DNA of 64,000 nucleotides from Syntrophotaleaceae bacterium (GCA_041390365.1 JAWKQB010000001.1:62001-126000); one strand, 5' to 3'. Positions 51,486 through 62,727 are shown, numbered from the stretch's first letter. Notes: generated from the sequence alone by a model not told the origin. Numbers and translations are program-made.

Positions 51486-52676
51486 TTATCGCTTGTTCAG
51501 ATGCCGCACCGCCGCGTCCAGGCCATCCAGGGTCAGGGGAAACATCGGGATGATCCGGCGGAGGATGGAGATGGTTTCGCCATGGGGCCAGAGGGTGGGG
51601 GACATGGGGTTGAGCCAGACGGCATGGCGAAAGGTGCGGGCCAGCTGCTTCCACCGCTCGATGCTGGGCTCTTTCTGGCGGTACTCGATGGCGATGTTGC
51701 CGTTGACCTCCAGCAACTCCTCGGGCGCCATGCTGGCGTCGCCGACGATGACCAGGCGGGTCTCCGGATCCCGCCGCAGCAGGGATTCGATCGGTTCCGG
51801 ACTGGTGGCGCGGGCGGCATCGTGCCAGACCCGGCCGGTCACCGTGTTGTGGAAATAGAAGATGTTGAGTTCCTTGAACTGGGCCCGGGCATGGTGGAAA
51901 AGGGACTGAACCGTGGCCACATAGGGATCCATCGACCAGCCGCCGTTGTCGATGAGCAGCATCACCTTAAGCCGGTCGGTCAGCCGTCGGTCGAAGAGGA
52001 TTTCGATCTCTCCAGCGTTGCGCATGGTCTGGTAGATGGTGCGGTCGATGTTGATCGCATCCCGGGGTCCGGTCGGCAGCAGGTGGCGCAGCCGCTTGAG
52101 AGCCTCCCCCGTCTGACCGCGAGTGAGGGGGGCGGAACGGGCGTAGTCCCGGTAGCGTCGTTCAAGAGCCACCTTGGTGGCTGACCGGTTGCGGGAAGCG
52201 CCGCCGACCCGCATGCCGCCGGGACGGTGTCCCGAATGGCCCACCGGCGATCGGCCTTTGGTACCGATCCAGCGGGAACCGCCGTGATGGGCTTCGTCCT
52301 GGTCCTTGAGCCGGTCAAGGAAATACTGCAGCAGTTCGTCGGCACTCATCTTCCGCAGCTGATCGGCGCTCAGACCGAGGGTCTGCGCCAGGTCCTCCCG
52401 GTCCCGCAGCCATTCGTCCAGCAGCGAGCGGGCGGCCGCCTCGACTTTGGCCCCCTCCAGATCCTCGAATTCCATGTCGGCAAAGGTTTCGGCGAAGACC
52501 CGGTCGTAGGTGTCGAAATCCCGCTCGCTTTTGATCAGCACCGCCCGGGCGACCGTATAGAGATCGCTCAGGGAGGTAATCAGCCCGAGCCCCAGAGCCT
52601 TCTGCAGCCGCAAAAAGGCCGTGGGCGTGACGGCCACCCCCTGGTCCCGCAAGGCAAGGAAAAAGGATATGAACAT
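51486..52676 (-). CDS. VWA-domain protein (CoxE-like)
   Basis: 396 aa. The N-terminal half is helical with a charged linker (GHSGHRPGGMRVGGASRNRS); the C-terminal ~200 residues form a von Willebrand A domain. The metal-site motif, usually DxSxS, is DNGGWSM, losing the first Ser. Such proteins act with MoxR ATPases in metal insertion or complex remodelling. The moxR-like gene lies 51 nt upstream on the same strand. No cox or methanol dehydrogenase genes are near, so the target is unknown. Confidence 0.85.
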   Translation of the reverse strand: MFISFFLALRDQGVAVTPTAFLRLQKALGLGLITSLSDLYTVARAVLIKSERDFDTYDRVFAETFADMEFEDLEGAKVEAAARSLLDEWLRDREDLAQTLGLSADQLRKMSADELLQYFLDRLKDQDEAHHGGSRWIGTKGRSPVGHSGHRPGGMRVGGASRNRSATKVALERRYRDYARSAPLTRGQTGEALKRLRHLLPTGPRDAINIDRTIYQTMRNAGEIEILFDRRLTDRLKVMLLIDNGGWSMDPYVATVQSLFHHARAQFKELNIFYFHNTVTGRVWHDAARATSPEPIESLLRRDPETRLVIVGDASMAPEELLEVNGNIAIEYRQKEPSIERWKQLARTFRHAVWLNPMSPTLWPHGETISILRRIIPMFPLTLDGLDAAVRHLNKR

Positions 52677-52727
52677 ACGGACCTCCTTGAGCCCGGCTGA
52701 CGCGTAAGACGTTGAGAACGATCCGGA

Positions 52728-53567
52728 TTAACGGTTCAGAATCTGATTGATTCTTTCCAGATCCTCGCTCTTTTTGAACAGCACGCCCAGATAGGGCATC
52801 TGATTCTTTTTCAGATCCTCCGGTTGGAAATCCTCATCCTGTTCGAGCGCCCGAATCCAGTTGAGCAGCTCGCGGGTGGCAGGTTTCTTCTCGATGGCGT
52901 CCAGCCGGCGCAGCCGGTAGAAGGCGTCGATGCAGGCCAGGGCCAGGTCATCGCTCAGATTGGGGTAGTGGACGCTGATGATCCGGCGCATCATTTCCCG
53001 GTCGGGAAAAGCGATGTGGTGAAAGTTGCAGCGTCCCAGAAAAGGATCCGACAGGTCCTTCTTGGCGTTGGAGGTGATGATCACCACCGGCCGGTGACGA
53101 GCGGTGACGGTCCGGTCGATCTCCAGAATATCGAACTGCATCTGATCGAGGATATCCAGCATGTCGTCCTGGAAGTCGGTATCCGCCTTGTCGATCTCGT
53201 CTATCAGCAGCACCACCCTCTGCTCGGCAGCGAAGGCCTGGCCGATCTTGCCCATGCGGATATAGTGCTCGATGTTGCTGACGTCCCGGCTCGAATCGCC
53301 GAAGCGGCTGTCGTTGAGGCGGGTCAGCGTATCGTACTGGTAGAGGGCCTCCACCAGCCGCATGCTCGATTTGACATTGAGCACCAGCAGCGGCATGTCG
53401 AGACTTTCGGCGATGGCGTGGGCCAGCATGGTCTTGCCGGTGCCCGGTTCTCCCTTGAGCAGCAGCGGCATCTCCAGGGCTATGGACACATTGACGATCT
53501 TGGCGAGTTCATCGTCCAGCACATAGCGGCTGGCCCCCGTGAACCGGCGCGGGTTCGAATCGGTCAT
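52728..53567 (-). CDS. MoxR-family AAA+ ATPase
   Basis: 279 aa. Walker A LLKGEPGTGKTMLAHAIAES near residue 38, Walker B VVLLIDEIDKAD, sensor 1 ITSNAKKDLSDPFLGRC and sensor 2 region. MoxR ATPases act as chaperones paired with VWA proteins; this pair is adjacent and co-oriented. The frame to the VWA gene (51 nt) suggests one transcript. Confidence 0.9.
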   Translation of the reverse strand: MTDSNPRRFTGASRYVLDDELAKIVNVSIALEMPLLLKGEPGTGKTMLAHAIAESLDMPLLVLNVKSSMRLVEALYQYDTLTRLNDSRFGDSSRDVSNIEHYIRMGKIGQAFAAEQRVVLLIDEIDKADTDFQDDMLDILDQMQFDILEIDRTVTARHRPVVIITSNAKKDLSDPFLGRCNFHHIAFPDREMMRRIISVHYPNLSDDLALACIDAFYRLRRLDAIEKKPATRELLNWIRALEQDEDFQPEDLKKNQMPYLGVLFKKSEDLERINQILNR

Positions 53568-53785
53568 GATGAGTTCAACTCCTTATTATGGTGGCAATCC
53601 GGTTTGCGTCTATCATAACCCAGCCGGCCTCGAATGGTAAAAAGGATTTACACCCCTGCAAGACCAAAACCCCGGTTGGCTGACCCGCCGGTGACGATAC
53701 CTGTTTTTCCGATCCTGCCCTAATCACTCCTGATTGCTCAATTCCGCTCTGTTGGTAAACTTGAAGTAATTAAAATGGAGGGTCT

Positions 53786-55315
53786 ATGGATTTTCTTGGA
53801 GATCTGGGGATTGAACCGGTCAATCCGGGAGCGTCGACCGGACGAAACTGGGATTCGGCCGGAGGATTGATGGAGGTCTTTTCGCCTGCGGACGGCAAGT
53901 CGATCGCCTCCGTCCGGCGGGCTGCCCTCGAGGATTACGAGCGGGTCATTAAAACGGCCGGGGAAGCCTTCGTCTTCTGGCGGGAATTGCCGGCACCGAA
54001 ACGGGGGGAGATCGTGCGGCAGATCAGCCTCGAGCTCCGGACCCGGAAGAGAGCGCTCGGACGGCTGGTGTCCTACGAGATGGGCAAGTCACTGCAGGAA
54101 GGGCTGGGGGAAGTCCAGGAGATGATCGATATCTGCGATTTCGCCGTGGGCCAGTCGCGGATGCTCTACGGTTTGAGCATGCATTCCGAGAGGGTCAGGC
54201 ACCGGATGTACGAACAGTATCATCCGCTGGGCATTGTCGGCATCGTCACTTCCTTCAATTTTCCTGTCGCGGTCTGGTCATGGAATGCGATGATCGCCGC
54301 TGTTTGCGGGGACGTCTGCGTGTGGAAACCGTCCTCTAAGGTGCCCTTGTCCGCCATTGCCGTGCAGAAGATCGTGGCCGGGGTCCTGCGGGCCAACCAA
54401 CTGCCCGAGGGGATCTTCTCCCTGCTGGTCGGGTCCGGTAGCGACATCGGCGAACGGATGCTGGAAGATCCCCGCCTGCCCCTGATCTCCTTTACCGGTT
54501 CCGTTCCCTCCGGACGGCGGGCGGCGGAAACCGTGGCCCGGAGGCTGGGACGCACCATTCTGGAATTGAGCGGCAACAATGCGGTGATCCTGACCGAGCA
54601 TGCGGATCTGAAACTCGCTCTCCCCGCGGTGGTTTTCGGGGCCGTCGGCACCGCCGGCCAGCGATGTACCACCCTGCGCCGCCTGATCGTGCACGAATCC
54701 ATTCTGCCCCAGGTGCGACAGGCTCTGGTCAAGGCCTATGGCGGTCTGCGCATCGGCGATCCTCTGGACGAGGCACACCATGTCGGCCCCCTTATCGACC
54801 AGAGTGCCGTCAAGGCTTTTCGCGATGCCCTGGAGGAAGTTCAGCAGCAGGGGGGCAGGCTTGTCTTCGGCGGCGAAACCCTCGAGGGACCGGGCTACGA
54901 ATCGGGATGCTACGTGGTGCCCGCCATTTTCGAGGCGGAAAATCACTTTCCGGTGGTGCGTCAGGAGACCTTTGCCCCCATTCTCTATCTGATCTCTTAT
55001 TCCGGTGATGTTGCCGCAGCCATCGCCAAGCAGAACGATGTGGCACAGGGCCTCTCCTCGGCCATCTTTACCAGCGACCTGCGGCAGGCTGAAACTTTTT
55101 TGGCGGCTGGGGGATCGGATTGCGGCATCGCCAACGTCAACATCGGCACCTCGGGCGCCGAAATCGGCGGCGCCTTCGGTGGCGAAAAAGAAACCGGCGG
55201 AGGCCGGGAATCGGGCTCTGACGCCTGGAAGGCCTACATGCGACGGCAGACAGTGACGATCAATTACGGCACCGAACTGCCCCTGGCCCAGGGGATACAG
55301 TTCGGTATCGATTAA
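53786..55315 (+). CDS. Alpha-aminoadipate semialdehyde dehydrogenase-like ALDH (ALDH7 type)
   Basis: 509 aa, GGAGG 8 nt upstream. ALDH motifs: FNFPVAVWSWNAM (oxyanion Asn), KPSSKVPLSA, FTGSVPSGRRAAETVA, catalytic Glu in LELSGNNAVI and catalytic Cys in VGTAGQRCTTLRRL. The last motif and the C-terminal EIGGAFGGEKETGGGRESGS are typical of ALDH7 (antiquitin/AMADH), which oxidise 2-aminoadipate 6-semialdehyde to 2-aminoadipate. The next gene makes that semialdehyde from lysine, which supports the substrate. Confidence 0.88.
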   Translation: MDFLGDLGIEPVNPGASTGRNWDSAGGLMEVFSPADGKSIASVRRAALEDYERVIKTAGEAFVFWRELPAPKRGEIVRQISLELRTRKRALGRLVSYEMGKSLQEGLGEVQEMIDICDFAVGQSRMLYGLSMHSERVRHRMYEQYHPLGIVGIVTSFNFPVAVWSWNAMIAAVCGDVCVWKPSSKVPLSAIAVQKIVAGVLRANQLPEGIFSLLVGSGSDIGERMLEDPRLPLISFTGSVPSGRRAAETVARRLGRTILELSGNNAVILTEHADLKLALPAVVFGAVGTAGQRCTTLRRLIVHESILPQVRQALVKAYGGLRIGDPLDEAHHVGPLIDQSAVKAFRDALEEVQQQGGRLVFGGETLEGPGYESGCYVVPAIFEAENHFPVVRQETFAPILYLISYSGDVAAAIAKQNDVAQGLSSAIFTSDLRQAETFLAAGGSDCGIANVNIGTSGAEIGGAFGGEKETGGGRESGSDAWKAYMRRQTVTINYGTELPLAQGIQFGID

Positions 55316-55316
55316 A

Positions 55317-55356
55317 AATAGGATCTATGGGACTTATATGCCCCATAGGTCCTATT
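55317..55356. repeat. Palindrome between the ALDH and lysine aminotransferase genes
   Basis: Arms AATAGGATCTATGGG and CCCATAGGTCCTATT (one mismatch) with a 10-nt loop. No T-run follows on the plus strand. A partial copy (CCATAGGTCC) occurs at 58322, after the FAD oxidase. Confidence 0.7.
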
Positions 55357-55385
55357 AAAATGACTGTCCGATCAGGAGGAAAACC

Positions 55386-56747
55386 ATGATCCAACCGCAA
55401 GAGGTCAAAAAAGCCCTGTCCAGTCACATGCTGGTTGAAGGTTTCGACGTCATTCTCGATGTCGACCGTTCGCAGGGTTGCTGGTTCGTGGACCAGCGTA
55501 CCGGCGATCGATACCTCGATTTTTTCTCCATGTACGCCTCCATGGCGGTCGGCTACAACCACCCTCGGCTGGACGCCGCCCGGGACGAACTGGGGCGGCT
55601 GGCGGTGAACAAGCCCTCCAACTCGGATGTCTACACCACGGCCATGGCGGAGTTCGTGGAGACTTTCGCCCGGGTGGCCATGCCGGCCGAATTTCCCTAT
55701 GTCTTTTTTATCGAGGGGGGCGCGCTGGGGGTGGAAAACGCCCTCAAGACCGCCTTCGACTGGAAGGTGCGGAAAAATCATGCCGCCGGGATCGAGCAGG
55801 ATGCGGGCAGCCAGGTCATCCATTTCCGCCAGGCCTTCCACGGCCGCACCGGCTACACCCTGTCCCTGACCAATACCGCCGATGCGCGCAAAACCAAATT
55901 CTTCCCCAAATTTCCCTGGCCGCGGATCGTCAACCCGAAAGTCACCTTTCCTCTGAACGAGGAAAATCTGGCCGTGGTGAAGACCCTCGAGGAGGAAGCG
56001 GTCTGGGACATCCGTCAGGTGATCGGGCAGCAAAGCGAGGAGATCGCCGCCCTGATCATCGAACCGATTCAGGGGGAAGGGGGAGACAACCATTTCCGAC
56101 CCGAGTTTCTGCGGACTCTGCGCCGCATCTGCGACGAACACGACATCATGCTGATTTTCGACGAGGTGCAGACCGGTGTGGGACTGACCGGCAAATTCTG
56201 GGCCTTCGAGCACTTCGGGGTGACCCCGGACCTGCTCGCCTTCGGCAAAAAAACCCAGGTCTGCGGCATGCTCGCCTCCCGCCGCGTGGAGGATGTCTGC
56301 TGCCATGTCTTCAAAGAGCGCAGCCGTCTCAATTCGACCTTCGGCGGCAACCTGATCGATATGGTTCGCTGCAATCATATCCTGCGCATCATCGAGGAGG
56401 AGAAGCTGGTGGAGAATGCCGCCAGGCAGGGAGAACTGCTCCTTGAGGGCCTGCAGCGGCTGGCCGAAGACTTTCCGGAGACCATCTCCAATCCCCGCGG
56501 GCGGGGCCTGATGTGCGCCTTCGACGCGCCCGAGGGTCATACCCGGGATCAGCTGGTCAAGGCCTTTTTCGCCGAAAAGCTGATTCTGGTCGGCTGCGGT
56601 TCGCGCAGCGTCCGCTTCCGGCCGCACCTCATCGTCAGCGAGGAGGAGATCCGGCAGGGGCTCGATCGCATCCGCCATGTGCTGCGTCAGAATACCTTTC
56701 GCAGCCTCGATATCCATCGCGATTCCTGCATCGGGAGCGGGGTGTGA
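55386..56747 (+). CDS. lat: L-lysine 6-transaminase
   Basis: 453 aa, AGGAGG upstream. A class III PLP aminotransferase: IFDEVQTGVGLTGKFWAFEH, PLP-Lys in AFGKKTQVCGML, and the start HMLVEGFDVILDVDRSQGCW with SNSDVYTTAMAEFVETF. These match the lysine 6-aminotransferase family (Mycobacterium Rv3290c type), which moves the epsilon-amino group of lysine to 2-oxoglutarate. The stop overlaps the next start by 1 nt (TGATG), so the two are translationally coupled. Confidence 0.9.
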   Translation: MIQPQEVKKALSSHMLVEGFDVILDVDRSQGCWFVDQRTGDRYLDFFSMYASMAVGYNHPRLDAARDELGRLAVNKPSNSDVYTTAMAEFVETFARVAMPAEFPYVFFIEGGALGVENALKTAFDWKVRKNHAAGIEQDAGSQVIHFRQAFHGRTGYTLSLTNTADARKTKFFPKFPWPRIVNPKVTFPLNEENLAVVKTLEEEAVWDIRQVIGQQSEEIAALIIEPIQGEGGDNHFRPEFLRTLRRICDEHDIMLIFDEVQTGVGLTGKFWAFEHFGVTPDLLAFGKKTQVCGMLASRRVEDVCCHVFKERSRLNSTFGGNLIDMVRCNHILRIIEEEKLVENAARQGELLLEGLQRLAEDFPETISNPRGRGLMCAFDAPEGHTRDQLVKAFFAEKLILVGCGSRSVRFRPHLIVSEEEIRQGLDRIRHVLRQNTFRSLDIHRDSCIGSGV

Positions 56748-58327
56748 TGCCAGGGGCGAAGGAGCGGTTGGCGGACAAGCTGCGAGGGACGATCCGGGGA
56801 GAGGTGGTGAGCGATCCCGGCGCCCTGCGCCGTTATGCCAGGGACCAGAGCCTTTACGAGGTGGTTCCCCGGGTCGCGGCTCTGCCTGAGGACAGGGAGG
56901 ATGTCCAAAGGCTGATCGAATTTGCCTCCCGTGAGGGAATTCCCCTCACCCCCCGGGGAGGGGGGTCGGGCACCGCAGGCGCCGCCCTGGGATCGGGAAT
57001 CGTCGTGGCTCTGCCCCGCAGCGAAGCCTGGAGCGGCATCGGAGAGCTGACCATCGAAGGGGGTCGGGCCGGCATCCGGGTCGGCGCGGCGGTCTCTCAC
57101 AACGCCTTGCAGCAGCAGCTCAAAGGCCAGGGATACTTTCTGCCCGCGGATGTTTCCAGCGCCGATATCAGCTGCATCGGAGGCAATATCGCGACCAAGG
57201 CAAGCGGTCCCCATGCCCTGCGCTACGGTTCGATCGACCGCTTTGTGACATCCCTGGAATTCGTGACCGCCCAGGGGGAGGTGGTGAACACGGCCGACGC
57301 CAGGACCATTCCCGAGCGTTTCCGGACATCGATCGCCGAACTGGAGAGCCGTCTTGCCGCGGATGCACCCGCCCGGGAAAGGCTGGCCGCCCGCCGTCTG
57401 AAAACGGCCAGCGGCTACAACCTGTTTGCCTTCCTCGATCCTCTGTCGCCCGGCCGGCGCCTTGCCCGGCTGCTGTGCGGCAGTGTGGGCACTCTCGGTC
57501 TCGTCACCGGCGCCACCCTTCAGGTGGAGCTTTTCGAACAGGACCGGGCCGCTGTCCTGCTCTATTTCGATGATCTGACTGAAGCGGGCCGGGCGGTCCT
57601 GGCCCTGCGGGACCTCGATGTTTCCGCTATCGAGCTGATCAGCCGCGAGACAGTGCAGGTGCTGAAAGAGAAAACCGATGTCCCGGCCGGGCTGGCCGTC
57701 GACGCCCATCTGCTCCTGGTGGAATTGGCCGGATCGGGTTTTCAGGAAGGGATCCGCAACATCAAGACCCTTCTGCAAACCGGCGGTTTTCGTCTGGCTC
57801 GACCCCCTGCCGTGGCCAGAAACGAGGCCGAGATCGAGCGGCTCTGGGCCCTGCGCAAGCAGATCCTGTGGCTGATCCGCCATCCCCAACCCCATCTCCG
57901 GGCGCTCTCGGTGGTCAATGATGTGGGCGTGCCGCCCGAAAAACTCGCCTCCTTCGTGCAGGGGGTGCAGCAGGTGTTCGCCGACCGGAAAATGATCGCC
58001 CTCATCTACGGCCATGCGGGAAACGGCAATCTTCATCTTCGACCGCTGTTCGACCTGACCCTTCCCGATCTGCCAGGCCGCATCCGGGAACTGGCCGAAG
58101 CTGTGTATGAACTGGTTTTGAAGCACCATGGCACGGTCACCGCCGAACACGGCATGGGTCCGCTGCGGGCTCCTTTTTTGAGGCGGGAATGGGGAGGGCC
58201 CCTGTACGATTATATGCGGGAGGTCAAACGGATATTCGATCCGGACGATCTCCTCAATCCCGGGGCCATGTTCAATCAGCGCCCCATCACCGACAACATC
58301 CGACAGGACCTTCTGGCAGGGCCATAG
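56747..58327 (+). CDS. FAD-linked D-2-hydroxyacid dehydrogenase (GlcD/D2HGDH-like)
   Basis: 526 aa. PCMH-type FAD domain with TPRGGGSGTAGAALGSGIVV and CIGGNIATKASGPHALRYG, then a VAO-type cap with IYGHAGNGNLHLRP (metal-binding His pair) and the C-terminal HGTVTAEHGMGPLRAPFL and IFDPDDLLNPGAMF. Such flavoenzymes oxidise D-lactate, glycolate or D-2-hydroxyglutarate. Coupled to lysine aminotransferase, D-2-hydroxyglutarate would fit the known 2-oxoadipate route, but this substrate is inferred. No Fe-S domain is fused. Confidence 0.85.
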   Translation: MPGAKERLADKLRGTIRGEVVSDPGALRRYARDQSLYEVVPRVAALPEDREDVQRLIEFASREGIPLTPRGGGSGTAGAALGSGIVVALPRSEAWSGIGELTIEGGRAGIRVGAAVSHNALQQQLKGQGYFLPADVSSADISCIGGNIATKASGPHALRYGSIDRFVTSLEFVTAQGEVVNTADARTIPERFRTSIAELESRLAADAPARERLAARRLKTASGYNLFAFLDPLSPGRRLARLLCGSVGTLGLVTGATLQVELFEQDRAAVLLYFDDLTEAGRAVLALRDLDVSAIELISRETVQVLKEKTDVPAGLAVDAHLLLVELAGSGFQEGIRNIKTLLQTGGFRLARPPAVARNEAEIERLWALRKQILWLIRHPQPHLRALSVVNDVGVPPEKLASFVQGVQQVFADRKMIALIYGHAGNGNLHLRPLFDLTLPDLPGRIRELAEAVYELVLKHHGTVTAEHGMGPLRAPFLRREWGGPLYDYMREVKRIFDPDDLLNPGAMFNQRPITDNIRQDLLAGP

Positions 58328-58384
58328 GTCCCTTGAGTCCTGCCTTTCTTCTGGTCCTTTTGGTTCTTCTGGAGGATCTGGCCG

Positions 58385-59740
58385 ATGACCGAAAGCCAAG
58401 GCTTTTTCTGGGAAAGACACCCCGAGGCGGAACAGCTCATGCTCGATCTGCTCGAGCGTTTCTGCAGCAAAAGCAGGACGCTCGCCAGCTTTCAGGAGCG
58501 GTTGGTCCGGCAGGCCAGCGGCCGGCTGCTCGACTGGGTCGACCATCTGTTGATCGAGGACTCACCCTACCTGCAGAAGAAATTGACCGATCTCGGTTTC
58601 GTCGAGGAACCGGAGAGCCAGCAGGCGGTCTGGTGCCATCCGGGAACCCAGCTGCCGCCGATCGTGCTGACCGAGCTCGATTCGCCGGCCAGAACGGGTG
58701 CGGCCCTGAGGGTGGACAGCCTGGCCGATTTCCTTCAGGCCAACGGTTTCGCCTGCGACATCGAAGGGGAGCCCTTCAGCCCCTACCGCCGGGCCTGGCT
58801 TGGCGAGGAGCAGGGCATCGTTCTGCTGGCGGTGGAGCGGCGCGGCAGCGCCGACCTGTTGCCGTCCGGGCCCACCCTGAAGGAGCTGCGAAGTTATCTG
58901 TCGGCAGTGGAATTGTGGCAGACCCGGCCCCGCTTCGGCGATGACGAGGATCGGCTCTGGAAGGAGGCCTTCCGCCGGGTGGACCGGATGCTGTCGCTGG
59001 TCGGCACCGACCTGGCCGCCTGGGTCGTCTGCGAGGTGGAGCGCCGCTACTGGCTCGCCCGAAACCGGGCAGGGCGGCTGCAGCAGGCAAGGCAGGCCAC
59101 CCTGGGGCTTGGCTGGGGCAATCACGATCACCACACCTTCCGCAGTTCCCGCCGCCATTTCAGCCGGCTGGTGAACCTGTTCTCCCTGTTGGGGTTCGAA
59201 AACCGGGAGCGGTTCTATGCCGGCGAGGAGGCCGGCTGGGGCGCCCAGGTCATGGAAAACAGCCGGGCCGGCCTGGCTCTGTTTCTCGACGTGGACCTGG
59301 CCCCGGAAGAGGTGGCCGCCGATTTTTCCCAGGAAGAACTGCCGGAAAGGGGTGAACTGGGCACGGTCGGACTCTGGTGCGCCCTGCACGGCGATTCGAT
59401 CTTCGGCGCCGGCATGCACCATCTGGCCGCCCTGTTCGATTTCGACCGCCTGATCGAGGACCTGGCGGAAGAGGGAATCGATTACATGCCCCCCTTCAGC
59501 GATTTCCCCTATCTCCGCCAGGCCTTCAGCGTGGCGGAACGCTGGCCGGTCGCTCCCGCCCGCTTATCCCGATTGGCGGGGGAGGGTCTTATCAGCAGTG
59601 AGCAGGCCGACAAGTTCCTGACAGAGGGGGCGGTCGGCAGCCATCTGGAAAACATCCAGCGGCGGGAGGGGTACAAAGGGTTCAACAAAAAGAACGTCAG
59701 CGCGATTATCCGGCAGACGGATCCGAGGAGGGAGGGGTGA
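58385..59740 (+). CDS. Unrecognised protein, possible VOC/HglS-like fold
   Basis: 451 aa, GGAGG upstream. The family is not one I can name with certainty. The stretch GWGNHDHHTFRSSRRHFSRL, then LFSLLGF, then GWGAQVMENSRAGLALFLDV, resembles the GN-x-x-NHFT ... GF ... LEQSS order of DUF1338/HglS 2-oxoadipate dioxygenases. The first ligand region (ARTGAALRVDSLADFLQANG, compare DHIALRT) lacks the His. A second part follows (HHLAALFDFDRLIEDLAEEG). Position after a lysine aminotransferase, an aminoadipate-semialdehyde dehydrogenase and a hydroxyacid dehydrogenase suggests the missing 2-oxoadipate step. The last residues RREG and the stop come from a GAGGGGT heptamer array. Confidence 0.5.
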   Translation: MTESQGFFWERHPEAEQLMLDLLERFCSKSRTLASFQERLVRQASGRLLDWVDHLLIEDSPYLQKKLTDLGFVEEPESQQAVWCHPGTQLPPIVLTELDSPARTGAALRVDSLADFLQANGFACDIEGEPFSPYRRAWLGEEQGIVLLAVERRGSADLLPSGPTLKELRSYLSAVELWQTRPRFGDDEDRLWKEAFRRVDRMLSLVGTDLAAWVVCEVERRYWLARNRAGRLQQARQATLGLGWGNHDHHTFRSSRRHFSRLVNLFSLLGFENRERFYAGEEAGWGAQVMENSRAGLALFLDVDLAPEEVAADFSQEELPERGELGTVGLWCALHGDSIFGAGMHHLAALFDFDRLIEDLAEEGIDYMPPFSDFPYLRQAFSVAERWPVAPARLSRLAGEGLISSEQADKFLTEGAVGSHLENIQRREGYKGFNKKNVSAIIRQTDPRREG

Positions 59741-59784
59741 GGAGTGAGGGGCAGGCGTGAGGAGTGAGGGGTGAAGGGTAAAGG
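59725..59784. repeat. Period-7 array overlapping the gene end
   Basis: GAGGAGG GAGGGGT GAGGAGT GAGGGGC, a short break, then GTGAGGA GTGAGGG GTGAAGG GTAAAGG. The first units lie inside the preceding gene and carry its stop. Confidence 0.8.
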
Positions 59785-59796
59785 CAGGATCCAGAG

Positions 59797-62003
<2,207 letters not shown>

Positions 62004-62393
62004 AGGGCCTCCACAGCTGTAGATGGTCGATCCCGGCTTTCGCCGGGAGTCGTTTTTGAAAATCTCTACCGGTCAGTATATCAAAACGCGATCAGATCAA
62101 TCTTCCCACCGATTGAATCTTGAATAATTCGAAATCGAAATTGGGGTCGGTATCGGGGTCGGGGTCGGCCTTGGTTTAGAATTTTGTCTTTCCCCCACAC
62201 CCCTCACCCCTCACGCCATTTTTGATAAAATATCCATATCGGCTACTGAGAGGGATACGGACATCGGGACCGGGCCGATTTGACTTCGGCCCCCTATCCA
62301 TGTTTACACTGTGCCCGCCACCCTGCCTTTCCCCTCGAGGGAAAAACCCGGGGCCAACCCCGGCCGCAAGGCCGACGAGAAACGGGAAGGATC
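62004..62393. repeat. Gap with a period-6 array (62127-62174) and a period-7 array (62198-62218)
   Basis: The gap holds the promoter of the minus-strand thioredoxin-domain gene. It contains AAATCG AAATTG GGGTCG GTATCG GGGTCG GGGTCG, then CACCCCT CACCCCT CACGCCA. No gene is supported upstream of the ATG at 62394. Confidence 0.75.
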
Positions 62394-62615
62394 ATGATCG
62401 TTCCAGTCGTTGTTTATCAGGAAGAGGGCAAGGACAACAAATTCAGCATCTGTCACGATTCAGAGGAGGACAACTATTTTCTCATGGTCGGGCAGGAAGT
62501 CTATCATGAATTCAATTACCCCTTTCGCGGGGAATATGAGGAAGTGAAAGCCAAACTGAAGGAATTGATTGCCTCGGAACATCTGGTCATCGTTCCACCG
62601 AGATCCAATGAGTAA
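62394..62615 (+). CDS. Small protein of unknown function
   Basis: 73 aa; GGGAAGG precedes the ATG. MIVPVVVYQEEGKDNKFSIC, then EDNYFLMVGQEVYHEFNYPF, then a Lys/Glu-rich helix and a short strand (EHLVIVPP). The pattern suggests a compact alpha/beta fold, cytosolic. No family recognised. Two hairpins follow. Confidence 0.6.
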   Translation: MIVPVVVYQEEGKDNKFSICHDSEEDNYFLMVGQEVYHEFNYPFRGEYEEVKAKLKELIASEHLVIVPPRSNE

Positions 62616-62616
62616 G

Positions 62617-62643
62617 GGTCAGGCCCTTGAAAAAGGGCCTGAT
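62617..62643 (+). terminator. Hairpin without T-run after the small gene
   Basis: Stem TCAGGCCCTT / AAGGGCCTGA around a GAAA-type loop, followed by TTCAAAAT. It may slow or protect the transcript rather than end it. Confidence 0.5.
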
Positions 62644-62684
62644 TCAAAATACGGCTGGTGAAAGAGAGCAAGAGGAGGAGTTGA

Positions 62685-62714
62685 GGACTTCGAATGGCCG
62701 AAGTCCTGTTTTTT
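62685..62714 (+). terminator. Rho-independent terminator just before the zinc-ribbon gene
   Basis: Stem GGACTTCG / CGAAGTCC with a 6-nt loop, then TGTTTTTT. It ends only 13 nt upstream of the ATG at 62728, with the ribosome site (AAGGAG) immediately downstream. Confidence 0.8.
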
Positions 62715-62727
62715 AACAAGGAGAATC

